From an uncultured Alistipes sp. (GTDB lineage Bacteria > Bacteroidota > Bacteroidia > Bacteroidales > Rikenellaceae): a DNA stretch of 64,000 nucleotides. The notes beneath the pieces are model-generated. The model did not search any database. It was not told the DNA's origin and worked only from the letters and a program-made list of their open reading frames with translations. Made by a program: the position numbers and the translations under genes. The stretch is from contig CALUNE010000004.1 of NCBI GenBank assembly GCA_944321945.1, positions 62,001 through 126,000 of the forward strand, given 5' to 3'. Shown in pieces: positions 8,941 to 17,569 of this stretch; position 1 is the first letter of the stretch, and every line of letters starts with the position of its first letter.

Positions 8941-9771
8941 TCACTTCGTCCGGCGCACGTGGAGTATCCGCCAGCCGTCGCGTTCAGCCGTCCCAACCAG
9001 CGAAAGCCCCTGTTGTCCGGCCGCCTCGACAAGCGTCGGAACGTCCGCATCGAGGAATCCGCTCATCACCAGATCGCCTCCCGGCTCAAGCGCCGCCGCA
9101 TAGGACGGCAGGTCCGCCAGCAGAATATTGCGGTTGATGTTGGCCAGGATGAAGTCGTAACGGCGTCCGGCGATGCGGCGAACGTCACCCAGCATCGGCG
9201 TGATGCGGTCGCCGACCCCGTTGGCGGCGATGTTCTCCCGGCAGTTCGCATCGGCCCAGTCGTCGATGTCCACGGCGTCCATGTGTGCGGCCCCGCACTT
9301 CACCGCCACGATCGACAGCACGCCCGTGCCGCTGCCCATGTCGAGCCCGCGGCGCCCGGAGACCCCCAGGTCGAGAACCGCCCGCGACATGAGCCACGTC
9401 GTGGCATGGTGACCCGTGCCGAACGACATCTTCGGCATCACGATCACCTCCAGTTCGCCGGCCGGTGCCGCCTCGTGGAACGGCGCCCGGATCCGCAGCC
9501 GCCCCTCGACATCCGTGGCCGGAAAGTTACGCTCCCACAGGGCATTCCAGTTCTGCGTCTCGATGGCAATGTAGCGACCCTGCACCCCGTAGCGCGCCAA
9601 CAGGGCATCCACCTCCGGTTTGCAGTCCGCCAGGCGCTCCTGCGGAATGTAGGCCTTCAGCAGGCTGCCCTCCGTCTCGAAGCTCTCGAACGGATAGTCG
9701 GCCAGTTCAGCCGTCAGAATCTCCCCCTGCTCGGCATCCGCCACCGGAATCTGAAGCGATATGTAATCCAT
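8941..9771 (-). CDS. prmA: Ribosomal protein L11 methyltransferase
   Basis: Class I SAM-dependent enzyme that trimethylates amino groups of ribosomal protein L11. Seen in the 276-aa product: an N-terminal substrate-recognition domain, KMSFGTGHHATTWLM, the SAM site GLDMGSGTGVLSIVAVKCGA, DIDDWADANCRENIAANG, and the NPPY-equivalent ILANINRNILLADLPSYAAA. All are PrmA signatures. First gene of a probable prmA-recO-exported protein operon, divergent from xerD. Confidence 0.95.
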   Translation of the reverse strand: MDYISLQIPVADAEQGEILTAELADYPFESFETEGSLLKAYIPQERLADCKPEVDALLARYGVQGRYIAIETQNWNALWERNFPATDVEGRLRIRAPFHEAAPAGELEVIVMPKMSFGTGHHATTWLMSRAVLDLGVSGRRGLDMGSGTGVLSIVAVKCGAAHMDAVDIDDWADANCRENIAANGVGDRITPMLGDVRRIAGRRYDFILANINRNILLADLPSYAAALEPGGDLVMSGFLDADVPTLVEAAGQQGLSLVGTAERDGWRILHVRRTK

Positions 9772-9794
9772 GATTATTATGTAAAATTTTTTCG

Positions 9795-9802
9795 TATCTT
9801 CG
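9795..9802 (+). promoter_or_regulatory. Probable -7 box for xerD
   Basis: TATCTTCG, one mismatch to TAnnTTTG, 43 nt before the xerD start, and only 6 nt from the opposing prmA box. Confidence 0.4.
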
Positions 9803-9808
9803 TACGGA

Positions 9809-9816
9809 CAAAGTTA
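9809..9816 (-). promoter_or_regulatory. -7 box for prmA-recO
   Basis: TAACTTTG on the minus strand, matching TAnnTTTG, 37 nt before the prmA ATG. It faces the xerD box; the two would compete for RNA polymerase. Confidence 0.5.
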
Positions 9817-9845
9817 CGATTTTTCCCCGGCTTATCTCCATCCCG

Positions 9846-10742
9846 ATGGCAGAAAATACGAAAAAATGGGCCGATGCGGCCCGTCGGTACACCACCTACA
9901 TCAAACTCGAAAAACGATTGGCCGCAAACTCCGTGGAGGCCTATCTGAGGGATCTGCGTCTCTTCGCGCACTTCATCCTCCGCATGTGGGACGTCCCGCC
10001 ACAGAAGGTCGAACCTCAGATGGTCGAACGATTCATGGCCTGGCTCTTCGACAAGGGCCGCGAAAAAACCTCCCAGGCCCGTGCTCTGAGCAGCGTGAAG
10101 AGCTTTTTCAACTTCCTGATGATGGAGGACCGGATCGAAGCGTCGCCCGCAGAATTCATCCAGAGCCCCAAGTTCGGCCGCCAGCTCCCCGACATCCTCT
10201 CCACCGACGAGATCGACCGGATCATCGCTGCGGTCGACACCTCGACGGTCAAGGGCCTGCGCGATCAGGCCATGCTCGAGGTTCTCTACTCGTGCGGTCT
10301 GCGCGTCTCGGAGCTCATATCGCTCCGGATTCAGGACCTCTTCTTCGGCGAAGGATACATCCGCGTCATCGGCAAGGGCGACAAGCAACGGCTCGTCCCC
10401 ATCAGCACGGTGGCCCGCGAACGAATCCACCGATACCTCGACAAACGCCCCGGAGCCCGCTCCAACGAAGAGGCGCTCTTCCTCAACAACCGCGGTCGGC
10501 AGCTTACACGCGTGATGGTCTTCACGATCCTCAGGCAGGCCGCGCAACGCGCCGGAATCGACAAGCACATCAGTCCTCACACCTTCCGGCACTCGTTCGC
10601 CACCCATCTGCTCGAAGGCGGCGCTTCGATCCGCCAGGTTCAGGAGATGCTCGGACACGAAAGCATCCTAACCACTGAAATATACACCCATCTCGACAGT
10701 TCGCATCTGAGGCGTACGGTCGAAGAGCATCTGCCCGTCTGA
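9846..10742 (+). CDS. xerD: Tyrosine recombinase XerC/XerD
   Basis: 298 aa, the normal size. An N-terminal SAM-like core-binding domain (RRYTTYIKLEKRLAANSVEA) precedes the catalytic domain. All catalytic residues are visible: Arg153 (CGLRVSELISLR), Lys in VIGKGDKQRLVP, His245 and Arg248 (HTFRHSFATHLLEGG), His in MLGHES and Tyr280 (TTEIYTHLD). It resolves chromosome dimers at dif with a partner. The single-copy, non-mobile context and sequence fit housekeeping XerD rather than a phage integrase. XerC cannot be excluded. Confidence 0.92.
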   Translation: MAENTKKWADAARRYTTYIKLEKRLAANSVEAYLRDLRLFAHFILRMWDVPPQKVEPQMVERFMAWLFDKGREKTSQARALSSVKSFFNFLMMEDRIEASPAEFIQSPKFGRQLPDILSTDEIDRIIAAVDTSTVKGLRDQAMLEVLYSCGLRVSELISLRIQDLFFGEGYIRVIGKGDKQRLVPISTVARERIHRYLDKRPGARSNEEALFLNNRGRQLTRVMVFTILRQAAQRAGIDKHISPHTFRHSFATHLLEGGASIRQVQEMLGHESILTTEIYTHLDSSHLRRTVEEHLPV

Positions 10743-10900
10743 AATACCGAGGCGGGAGGGTGAAGAGACGTGCGTCGAGGAGGAGGGCAATCGGGGAGGA
10801 TACGTGGGCCGGAGCGGAGAAATGTACAACCGAAAACGAGGCCCCGGTCGGGATAGAAAAGATCGGAACGGAAAAACCAGGACGGGAGCGGCCGAAGAGG

Positions 10901-10976
10901 AGAACACGCGGCCGGAAAGAGAACACGCGGCCGGGAAGAGAATACGCAGCCGGGAAGAGAATACGCGACCGGAGAG
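10901..10976. repeat. 19-bp intergenic tandem repeat (array B)
   Basis: Four consecutive 19-bp units starting at 10901, 10920, 10939 and 10958, consensus AGAAYACGCGGCCGGGAAG. It lies in the 266-bp gap between the convergent 3' ends of xerD and the 11009 gene. The rest of that gap is also purine-rich on the plus strand and has no supported gene. Confidence 0.9.
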
Positions 10977-11008
10977 GGCGCAGGGATCGGAGAAGAGGCG
11001 AACGAACC

Positions 11009-11359
11009 TTACAGCAACCGGATCTGCGACTGCGGCAGGAGGCGCAGGGCGGCGTAGTCCAGTGCCGAAATCACCACCCAGACCCCATTCTCGGTCACCG
11101 TCTGCGGCAGCAGCGTCGCCAGGTCGCCGCCCGCAGCCTTCAGACGGTCGAACGCCGCCCGGTAATCCGTCGGAAAATCCGCAACCAGAAGACCCGCATG
11201 GAACTCCGTAGCTGCCAGGCGGTCGGGCGCCGGACACGTCTCCACCAGAAATCCACCCCCGGCATGGAACGTCACCAGCGGATGGCGGATCACCCCCTGC
11301 GGCGTCCAGAGCAGATTAGAGGCTATCCTGCGGCGGAAGAGCTCTCCGGAAGAATTCAT
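11009..11359 (-). CDS. Hypothetical protein downstream of DUF4296 lipoprotein
   Basis: About 116 aa. Starting at ATG 11359 it overlaps the DUF4296 gene by 44 nt; an earlier ATG at 11392 or a rare start after the overlap are alternatives. The sequence NLLWTPQGVIRHPLVTFHAG followed by EFHAGLLVADFPTDYRAAF loosely resembles the small N-terminal beta domain of amidohydrolases, but no metal-binding or catalytic domain follows. No signal peptide. I do not recognise the family. Same-strand overlap suggests co-expression with its neighbour. Confidence 0.6.
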   Translation of the reverse strand: MNSSGELFRRRIASNLLWTPQGVIRHPLVTFHAGGGFLVETCPAPDRLAATEFHAGLLVADFPTDYRAAFDRLKAAGGDLATLLPQTVTENGVWVVISALDYAALRLLPQSQIRLL

Positions 11360-12143
11360 CGGCAAAAATTCGAATGTTGAGTTGCTCCTCATAGAGGCGA
11401 TCCACGGCCGGACGCGTCGGCGGTGTATGGGTCAGCTTCAGGTCGCGGACCGTGATCGACGGCCGCTGAGGATTCTCCCCGAAGGTCAGAAAATGAATGT
11501 GAAGCCGCCGGTGCGTCGTGTCGGTCTTGAAGTTCCGCGTGAAACGCTCCTCCCGATTGCGGCGCAGCGTGATCGAATAGCTGTTGGCCCGCGTGCTGTC
11601 CCGGCGCTCCAGCCACATCTGAGCCCGTAGCCCACGCGGATTCCGGTCCAGCGAGTCGATCTCGTACCGCAGCGACAGATCGTACTCTCCGGGCGCAACA
11701 TCCACTACAAGGCTCAAAAGCGACGTATCCCGAAGCGACGAAACCCGAATCAGCGTATCCGAACGAAGCGTCTCCGTAAAGGTCCGACGGGCCACGTTGT
11801 CGATCGTGTCCAGAATGGCCACCTCGCGGTCGTAGTACTTCCCCTCGGCCTCCAGAAGGTCGATCGCCCGTTCGACCACATCCCCAAGGCGCGCACTCTT
11901 GCGCTTCGAAAAGTTGCCGATCGTATAGTGCACGTCGTCGGTCGTATAGCCGTAGCGCGCAAAGATCGGCTCGTAGAGCCGCAGCGAATCCGTCCGCACG
12001 TTCTCCTCGTTGAGGTAGGCGTTCGTCAGAAACGCATCGTGGATGATCAGCGCCAGTTCGTCGTCCGGAATGATCGTATGGCGGGCGCAACCCCCAAGGA
12101 GCAGCCCCAAAAGCATACTGTAAAAAAGCAGGTATCGTTTCAT
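11316..12143 (-). CDS. DUF4296 lipoprotein
   Basis: 275 aa. Lipoprotein signal MKRYLLFYSMLLGLLLGGC with the lipobox LGGC at residues 16-19. The segment PDDELALIIHDAFLTNAYLN, then YGYTTDDVHYTIGNFSKRK, matches the DUF4296 pattern found in Bacteroidetes next to cell-envelope genes. The C-terminal half is a beta-rich domain (DVAPGEYDLSLRYEIDSLD). Function unknown; probably anchored in the envelope facing the periplasm. It starts 8 nt after the permease stop. Confidence 0.82.
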   Translation of the reverse strand: MKRYLLFYSMLLGLLLGGCARHTIIPDDELALIIHDAFLTNAYLNEENVRTDSLRLYEPIFARYGYTTDDVHYTIGNFSKRKSARLGDVVERAIDLLEAEGKYYDREVAILDTIDNVARRTFTETLRSDTLIRVSSLRDTSLLSLVVDVAPGEYDLSLRYEIDSLDRNPRGLRAQMWLERRDSTRANSYSITLRRNREERFTRNFKTDTTHRRLHIHFLTFGENPQRPSITVRDLKLTHTPPTRPAVDRLYEEQLNIRIFADEFFRRALPPQDSL

Positions 12144-12151
12144 CGTCTTTG

Positions 12152-13366
12152 TCAGCTACGGATCGTCGTATCTTTTATCATGCTGCGGACCGTGACGTTC
12201 GTCAGAACCACGGAAACCACCGTAAAGGCCGCCGCTACGGCCACCAGATCCAGAAAACGGAACTCGACCGGATAACTCTTCGTCAGAAAACTCTCGGCCG
12301 GAATCTCAATCAGGCCGAAGTGCTGCTGAAGCAGGCTCAAAACAACGCCCAGCGTCAACCCGATCGCTCCGCCCAAGGCGCAGATCAGAAGCCCCTCCGT
12401 GCGGAAAATCGACCGCAGAAGCCCCGTGTCCGCCCCCAGCGCCCGCAGCGTCGCCATGTCGCCGCGTTTCTCGACGATGAGCATCGAAAGCGCCCCGACC
12501 ACCGAGAACGAGGCGATCACCAGGACCAGCAGGGCTATGAAAAAGATGCCCCACTTCTCGTAGGTCATGATCCGGTAGAACGAAGCTCGCAGCTCGTCGC
12601 GTGTCTGCGTGCGAAAATCCTCGCCGACCGCTGCCGCCACGGAACGCCGCGTCCGTTCGAGATCGGCCCCCGGCGTCAGACGGATCACCGCCGACGAAAC
12701 CCGGTCCGGCTGCTCGAACAGCGCCTGTGCCAGACGCAGCGACGTCAGCACGTAGGTCCGCTCCGTATCGAGATCCAGCACGTAGACCCCGCCCACGGGC
12801 TCCGTGCGCCGCGTATAGTTGTCCATCGGCAGCAGCGTCGAAAAACTCCCCCGCCGCACGGCGTAGAGCGTCACGTCGGCATCCGCCAGCGATCGGATAC
12901 CCAGCATCCACGCCATCGACTGTCCGATGACCAGCCGCTCCAGATCGCCCAGCCGAACCCGCCACTCGCCCGTCACCACGGCCTCCGAAAGATCGAAAAC
13001 CTCCCCGTAGCCGTCATCAACGCCTCGCAACGTCGCCGTCGCCTGACGGCCTTCGTGTTCGAGCAGCACGCTCTGTTCGAGCGTAAAGGAGAGGGCCGAG
13101 ACCCCCGGAATCCGGCGCAGCGCCGCCGTATCGAGATCCCCCGCCGAAAAATGCTGCCCCCGCCGCGGCGTCACCGTCAGATCCGCATCGAAGGCCGAAT
13201 ACATCGACCGGACCAGCGTCTCGAAGCCGTTGAAGACCGACAGCAGGATCACCATCGCCGCTACGGGCACCGCCACGGCCGCCACGCTCAGCCCCGATAT
13301 CAGATTCACAACCGATCGGGACTGGCGCGAAAACAGGTAGCGCCGGGCTATGTAGCGGGAAAGCAT
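12152..13366 (-). CDS. FtsX/LolE-type ABC transporter permease
   Basis: 404 aa from the Met at MLSRYIARRYLFSRQ, which avoids overlap with rbfA. Layout: one N-terminal membrane helix (VVNLISGLSVAAVAVPVAAM), a large periplasmic MacB-type domain of about 220 residues, then three C-terminal helices. The FtsX-family motif SMLIVEKRGDMATLRALGA lies between them. Such permeases work with an ATPase, absent from the window, in lipoprotein release (LolCDE-like), efflux or division signalling. A LolC/LolE-like role is plausible but unproved. Confidence 0.85.
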   Translation of the reverse strand: MLSRYIARRYLFSRQSRSVVNLISGLSVAAVAVPVAAMVILLSVFNGFETLVRSMYSAFDADLTVTPRRGQHFSAGDLDTAALRRIPGVSALSFTLEQSVLLEHEGRQATATLRGVDDGYGEVFDLSEAVVTGEWRVRLGDLERLVIGQSMAWMLGIRSLADADVTLYAVRRGSFSTLLPMDNYTRRTEPVGGVYVLDLDTERTYVLTSLRLAQALFEQPDRVSSAVIRLTPGADLERTRRSVAAAVGEDFRTQTRDELRASFYRIMTYEKWGIFFIALLVLVIASFSVVGALSMLIVEKRGDMATLRALGADTGLLRSIFRTEGLLICALGGAIGLTLGVVLSLLQQHFGLIEIPAESFLTKSYPVEFRFLDLVAVAAAFTVVSVVLTNVTVRSMIKDTTIRS

Positions 13367-13380
13367 CGCGCAAGCGGGTT

Positions 13381-13722
13381 TCAATCCTCCTTCAACGCCT
13401 GCTCGATATGCTCGATATACTCAAGCGAATCGTCCAGGAAGAACTGGATCTCGGGAATGTTCTTCAGTTGATTGCGGATCCGCTGACCAAGGGCCCGCCG
13501 GATGAACCAGTTCTGATGCTCGAAGCGCTCCATGAGCGCCTTGCTCTGCTCGAAGGGGAAGATGCTCACGTAGATCTTCGCATAGCTGAAGTCCGGCGAT
13601 ACCCGAACCCCCGTAACCGTCACAAGCGCACCCCGCACCAGCGAGGCCCCCTCCTTCTGGAAGATGTCCGCCACATCCTTCTGGATCTGTTTGGCGATTT
13701 TCTGTTGTCGCGTCGTTTCCAT
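13381..13722 (-). CDS. rbfA: Ribosome-binding factor A
   Basis: 113 aa. RbfA assists maturation of the 16S rRNA 5' end and the 30S subunit. Typical features: basic N-terminus (TTRQQKIAKQIQKDVADIFQ), KH-like core VTGVRVSPDFSYAKIYVSIF, and the C-terminal segment RRALGQRIRNQLKNIPEIQF followed by FFLDDSLEYIEHIEQAL. The usual family length is 110-130 aa. Confidence 0.95.
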   Translation of the reverse strand: METTRQQKIAKQIQKDVADIFQKEGASLVRGALVTVTGVRVSPDFSYAKIYVSIFPFEQSKALMERFEHQNWFIRRALGQRIRNQLKNIPEIQFFLDDSLEYIEHIEQALKED

Positions 13723-13734
13723 AATTTCCTCGTT

Positions 13735-14559
13735 TTACAGTCCGAACTTGAATACCTCCTTGTTCTTCTCCCGTTTCGGCCGCGGCTTCCACGTCTCGAA
13801 ACCCTCCTTGTTGAACCGGTAGCTCAACCCCACCGAGATCATCAGGTTGTCCAGCGGCGAACGCATCGGGGTCGTATAGAACGGATTCTCCGGTCCGTCG
13901 TCGGCATTGTCGTAGTAACGGTTGCGGTTGCGGACAATGTCCGAATAGCCGAAGTAGTAGCGCGCCCGGAAGTTCAGCTCGAAGCGCCGGATCAGAAACG
14001 CAATGCCTCCGCCGCCGGCCAGTCCGTACCCCCAGCGGTTGTCGCGCGGAACCTTGAAGGCGTAATCCCCGCCGCGGGTCCCCTTCTCGTGAGTCTCCGC
14101 GTCGATGAAGTACTCCTGCTCCCACGTCGACGAAAAATTGTAGAAAAAGGTCGCCGCCGCTTCGAGGTAGACCCGGACATGGTTGCGGAGCAGATAGGCG
14201 TGAGGCTGCCACACAACCGGAAGAACCACCGAATTGATCCGCCGCGTATAGTAGAGCAGGTTGGCCGGGATCTTCTCGTCGACCTGCGAGGCGTTCGTCG
14301 CAAACGAATAGGCCTGCTGCTGGAACTCCAGATCGACGCCGAAGCCCCCCACGAAGCGCTGATGACCATAGTAGCGCCACGTCAGACCCCCGCTGTAAAG
14401 ACCCCAGATCGCCCGCGTCTCCTGCTGCGGGTCGAAACGCCCGCTGCCCATGCCGTAGCCTCCGATTACACCCAGCGTATGCTGCGAAAAGGCACTCTGC
14501 ACCGCGAACACCGACGCGCACAGAAGCAGCCCGATCCCTATATGTCGTCTCGTTGCCAT
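13735..14559 (-). CDS. Outer-membrane beta-barrel protein
   Basis: 274 aa. Signal peptide MATRRHIGIGLLLCASVFAV ending before AFSQ. The mature protein alternates Tyr/Phe-rich amphipathic strands (GGLTWRYYGHQRFVGGFGVD, ELNFRARYYFGYSDIVRN) and ends with LMISVGLSYRFNKEG, the style of PorT/DUF6089-like barrels of Bacteroidetes. A basic tail follows (KPRPKREKNKEV). Role unknown. It starts one base from the stop of the Ig-like lipoprotein gene, so the two are probably translationally coupled. Confidence 0.82.
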   Translation of the reverse strand: MATRRHIGIGLLLCASVFAVQSAFSQHTLGVIGGYGMGSGRFDPQQETRAIWGLYSGGLTWRYYGHQRFVGGFGVDLEFQQQAYSFATNASQVDEKIPANLLYYTRRINSVVLPVVWQPHAYLLRNHVRVYLEAAATFFYNFSSTWEQEYFIDAETHEKGTRGGDYAFKVPRDNRWGYGLAGGGGIAFLIRRFELNFRARYYFGYSDIVRNRNRYYDNADDGPENPFYTTPMRSPLDNLMISVGLSYRFNKEGFETWKPRPKREKNKEVFKFGL

Positions 14560-14560
14560 G

Positions 14561-16606
14561 TTATCTGAAATTGCTGAACATGCTGCCGGCCGATCCGAAG
14601 CTGCTGTTGTTCATGTTCTGTTGCTGCTGTTGCTTCTGCTGAGGGCCCTCCTTGGCCCGCTTCTCGGCCTCGCGACGCAGGCGCTGAAGCTCCCGCTCGT
14701 CGAGCATCCGCGACAGAGACTGCATCGTTACCGGTGCGAAGATCCGGTCCATGTCCATCGTGAACTCGATCTCCCAGTTGGTCTTCGTCGCAAAGGTATC
14801 CTCGCCCGCCTCGTTGGCGTACATCTCCGTCCGCTCCGGCTGCCGGCGCTCGACCAGGTTGCCCGTGTCCCACTTGCCGTTGCCGTTCCGGTCCTCGATG
14901 ACCCGGAACTTGATCTCCCCGGCCGGCACGTAGTTGAACTGGATGTCGCCCGCCACAACGTCCCGGCGCTCCTGCTTGAGCGATCCGCTCCCGTCGAGCA
15001 GCTGCACGATATAGCGCATCTGCGGATCCCGGCTCGACACGTGCACCTTCACCGTCGCAAACTTCTCCGGGTCGTAGACCGTATATTTCCCCACGATCGA
15101 GTCGTTGGCATAGCCCGCCACGTCCCGGAACACACTGTCCGGGATCGTCAGCGTATACTGCCCACCAGGGACCCAGTCCGCCCGAAGGTACCACCGCCGC
15201 AGTTTCGCCGTGTCGTGCACCATGTGCACCGGTACATCCTCGATCGTATTGTCCTCCAGTTGGCGCGTCAGCAGAATCCGCGCCGTATCCGCCTGAACCA
15301 AAGGATAGTCGAAATCAACCGTCAGATGCTCCTCCGGGTTCAGATCCCCGGATGTCGGCATGTTGAACGTAAAGGGATTCTCCTGCTTCGGCTCCTCGAA
15401 CGTCTCGCCCGCAGCCTCGGCCTTCTTCCGGTCCCGTTCGAGCTTCTCCCGCGCCCGCTCCTGCTCCTTGGTCTCGATCAGACGCCACGAAAGTTTCAAC
15501 TTCACCGTATCGGGCTGAAGGCGGTTCAGCGTGTCGTGCTTCAGGTAGATGAGCTCCCCCTTGATCGTATCGGGCAGTTCGGCCGACGGTACGTTGAACC
15601 ACAGCGCAACGGTATCCTTGCCCACGGTCTGGGGATCGACAATCACCCGGTCCGACGGAATGCTGTCGAACCGAAGCGACCGGATAACCGGATGGGCCGT
15701 CGAAAAGTAAAGCATCGCCTGATGCTGTTTCGGCCGCTGGCTCTCCGAGAGAACCTGTCGTTTGAAGGCCTGGTCGGTGAACATCCGGAAGTAGAGCTGC
15801 GGCTCGGCCGAAACGTACTGCCGGATCGAATCGTACCACATCGCAAAATCGGGCATCTCGGCCGGATTCCACGTCCCCTCGATAAAGCCCACCTGGTCGG
15901 TGCCGGGTTCGTAGGTCTGGTTGTCGTTCGTATCCTCCACGGCGTAGACCCGATAGGGGATCGGCTTGAGATTCTGCGCGATGAAGATGCCGTTGTTCTC
16001 CGCCCGCCCGATCACCGCCGGCTGATGCTTGAAGAGCGTCGAGTCGTACGCCGCCACATCCTCCACCGAATCGGCCGGGTAGAACCAGATGAACGTCTTC
16101 GATACCGAATCGGCCCGGTAGCTGTCGGCCGTATAGCCCGACATGACCATCGAATCGATCTCCGGTCCCGTCGAAAAGACATAGCGCATCGAATAGAGCG
16201 GGTTGCCCTCGTTGTTGTCGCGGATCGCACTGCCGAAATTCAACGCATAGGTCGTATTCGGAAGCAGCGTATCCCGCAGTTGGATCACGATCCCGCGGCC
16301 CCGCATCGTGATCGTCGGCTTCTTCTTCATCTGCGGCGAGGTGAAGAACTCCTTCTGCTGGTCCTTGATCTGTACGAACTCGTTGAACTCGATGTAGATC
16401 TTCCCGTGGTTGGTCGTCGGACGGTTCGTCGTGAAATTGTCCGGAAGCATCGTCACGATCACCGGAGGAAGCGAATCGCGCGGCCCCCCCGTCGGCGTCA
16501 TCATGCTCGCACACCGACTCAGAAAGGCCGTCGCAAAAAACAGAAAAACGGCCACGCGCAGAAAGTTCACCTTCCCTGCGGTATGAGGTTGCGATTCCGA
16601 TCTCAT
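14561..16606 (-). CDS. Large lipoprotein with N-terminal Ig-like (SbsA-type) domain
   Basis: 681 aa. A membrane segment is followed by the lipobox-like FLSRCAS (residues about 29-35) and GGPRDSLPPVIVTMLPDNFT, the characteristic start of Bacteroidetes SbsA-type Ig-like domain proteins. Beta-rich domains follow, including a segment with EDTNDNQTYEPGTDQVGFIE and, near the C-terminus, VIEDRNGNGKWDTGNLVERR. The extreme C-terminus is Lys/Glu- then Gln-rich. Such proteins are widespread and uncharacterised. It overlaps the downstream lipoprotein gene start region by 4 nt at 16603-16606. Confidence 0.83.
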   Translation of the reverse strand: MRSESQPHTAGKVNFLRVAVFLFFATAFLSRCASMMTPTGGPRDSLPPVIVTMLPDNFTTNRPTTNHGKIYIEFNEFVQIKDQQKEFFTSPQMKKKPTITMRGRGIVIQLRDTLLPNTTYALNFGSAIRDNNEGNPLYSMRYVFSTGPEIDSMVMSGYTADSYRADSVSKTFIWFYPADSVEDVAAYDSTLFKHQPAVIGRAENNGIFIAQNLKPIPYRVYAVEDTNDNQTYEPGTDQVGFIEGTWNPAEMPDFAMWYDSIRQYVSAEPQLYFRMFTDQAFKRQVLSESQRPKQHQAMLYFSTAHPVIRSLRFDSIPSDRVIVDPQTVGKDTVALWFNVPSAELPDTIKGELIYLKHDTLNRLQPDTVKLKLSWRLIETKEQERAREKLERDRKKAEAAGETFEEPKQENPFTFNMPTSGDLNPEEHLTVDFDYPLVQADTARILLTRQLEDNTIEDVPVHMVHDTAKLRRWYLRADWVPGGQYTLTIPDSVFRDVAGYANDSIVGKYTVYDPEKFATVKVHVSSRDPQMRYIVQLLDGSGSLKQERRDVVAGDIQFNYVPAGEIKFRVIEDRNGNGKWDTGNLVERRQPERTEMYANEAGEDTFATKTNWEIEFTMDMDRIFAPVTMQSLSRMLDERELQRLRREAEKRAKEGPQQKQQQQQNMNNSSFGSAGSMFSNFR

Positions 16607-17568
16607 GGTTGTTGATTTTGCGTTTTATCCGTCGGTGCGTAGGTCGGATTGACAACCAGCCAGCCGTTCGTATCCGTCGCATCGTGCCATACGCTCCGCC
16701 ACGGCCGGAAAATCAGCGCCGGGAAGGTCAGCGGATCCGTCTGCGTGAGGTCGACCTGCTGCTGCGTATAGGCGTAGAGACGGTCACTGCGGTCGGCTAC
16801 GACCACCATCAGATTCTCAGAGCTCACCGACAGCTTGTAAAGACCCGTATCCCCGTCGGCATAACCCTGGAAACTCGGAATCGTCCGCGTATCCGTCGTG
16901 TCGGCCTTCGAAGTGATCTTCCCGCTCACCGCATCGTCGTACGAGGCGATGTACCACGCCGTCGTATCGGCCGCATAGGCGTAGACCTCCATCTTCGAAA
17001 TCGAGGTCGTCTCACCACCCTCCGTCAGCTGGACCTTCGCATCCACGTAGCAGTCCCGGTAGACCGGCGGCGTATAGTATTCGTTGTAGTAGCTCCAGTT
17101 CCCGTCCTTGTAGGAGTTCCCCTCCTTCCACGTCTTGAAGGGCAGCGACACGTAGAGGTTCGGAAGGTTCACCTCCACCTCCTGCTGCGTGTAGGCATAG
17201 AGCCGGTGGGTCGGATCCACCGCCAGGATCATCTGCGTCGGCAAGGTCAGCGACAGCCGGATCCAGCCCGTCGTCCCATCCTGCGCATAGGGCTCCGACA
17301 TCGCCACGGGGCTCGTGACCCGGTCCGACGGACGGCCCTTGACCGTGATCACCCCGTTCAGCGCGTCCTCGTAGCTGGCAACCGTATAGATCGACGTATC
17401 CGCGTCGAACGCATAGGCCTTCACCCCCTCGAGCGGTTCATAAGGATCCGTCGAGAGGTTCTGAACCAGCGGTTTGAGGATATAGTTCGTCCGGATCGAG
17501 GTGTCCTTGAAACACCCCGCAGCCAGAAAAACCGTCCCCGCAAGCAGTATGGTCCGTAATCCCTTCAT
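16603..17568 (-). CDS. Lipoprotein with two duplicated domains, function unknown
   Basis: 321 aa. Signal sequence and lipobox FLAAGC with Cys19. The mature protein contains two homologous halves of about 110 residues. The first (about 48-150) begins KAYAFDADTSIYTVASYEDA and the second (about 190-290) begins EVYAYAADTTAWYIASYDDA; each contains RLYAYTQQ(E/Q)V towards its end. I do not recognise the family. Its start lies just downstream of folK, and it is followed by the Ig-like lipoprotein and the barrel gene, suggesting one envelope operon. Confidence 0.78.
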   Translation of the reverse strand: MKGLRTILLAGTVFLAAGCFKDTSIRTNYILKPLVQNLSTDPYEPLEGVKAYAFDADTSIYTVASYEDALNGVITVKGRPSDRVTSPVAMSEPYAQDGTTGWIRLSLTLPTQMILAVDPTHRLYAYTQQEVEVNLPNLYVSLPFKTWKEGNSYKDGNWSYYNEYYTPPVYRDCYVDAKVQLTEGGETTSISKMEVYAYAADTTAWYIASYDDAVSGKITSKADTTDTRTIPSFQGYADGDTGLYKLSVSSENLMVVVADRSDRLYAYTQQQVDLTQTDPLTFPALIFRPWRSVWHDATDTNGWLVVNPTYAPTDKTQNQQP

Positions 17569-17569
17569 C

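Noticed and set aside
9846..10742. Phage integrase for the cassette at 22.8-31.3 kb
   Set aside because: The protein has the size and motifs of housekeeping XerC/XerD, lies 13 kb away among host genes, and is separated by many conserved chromosomal genes.
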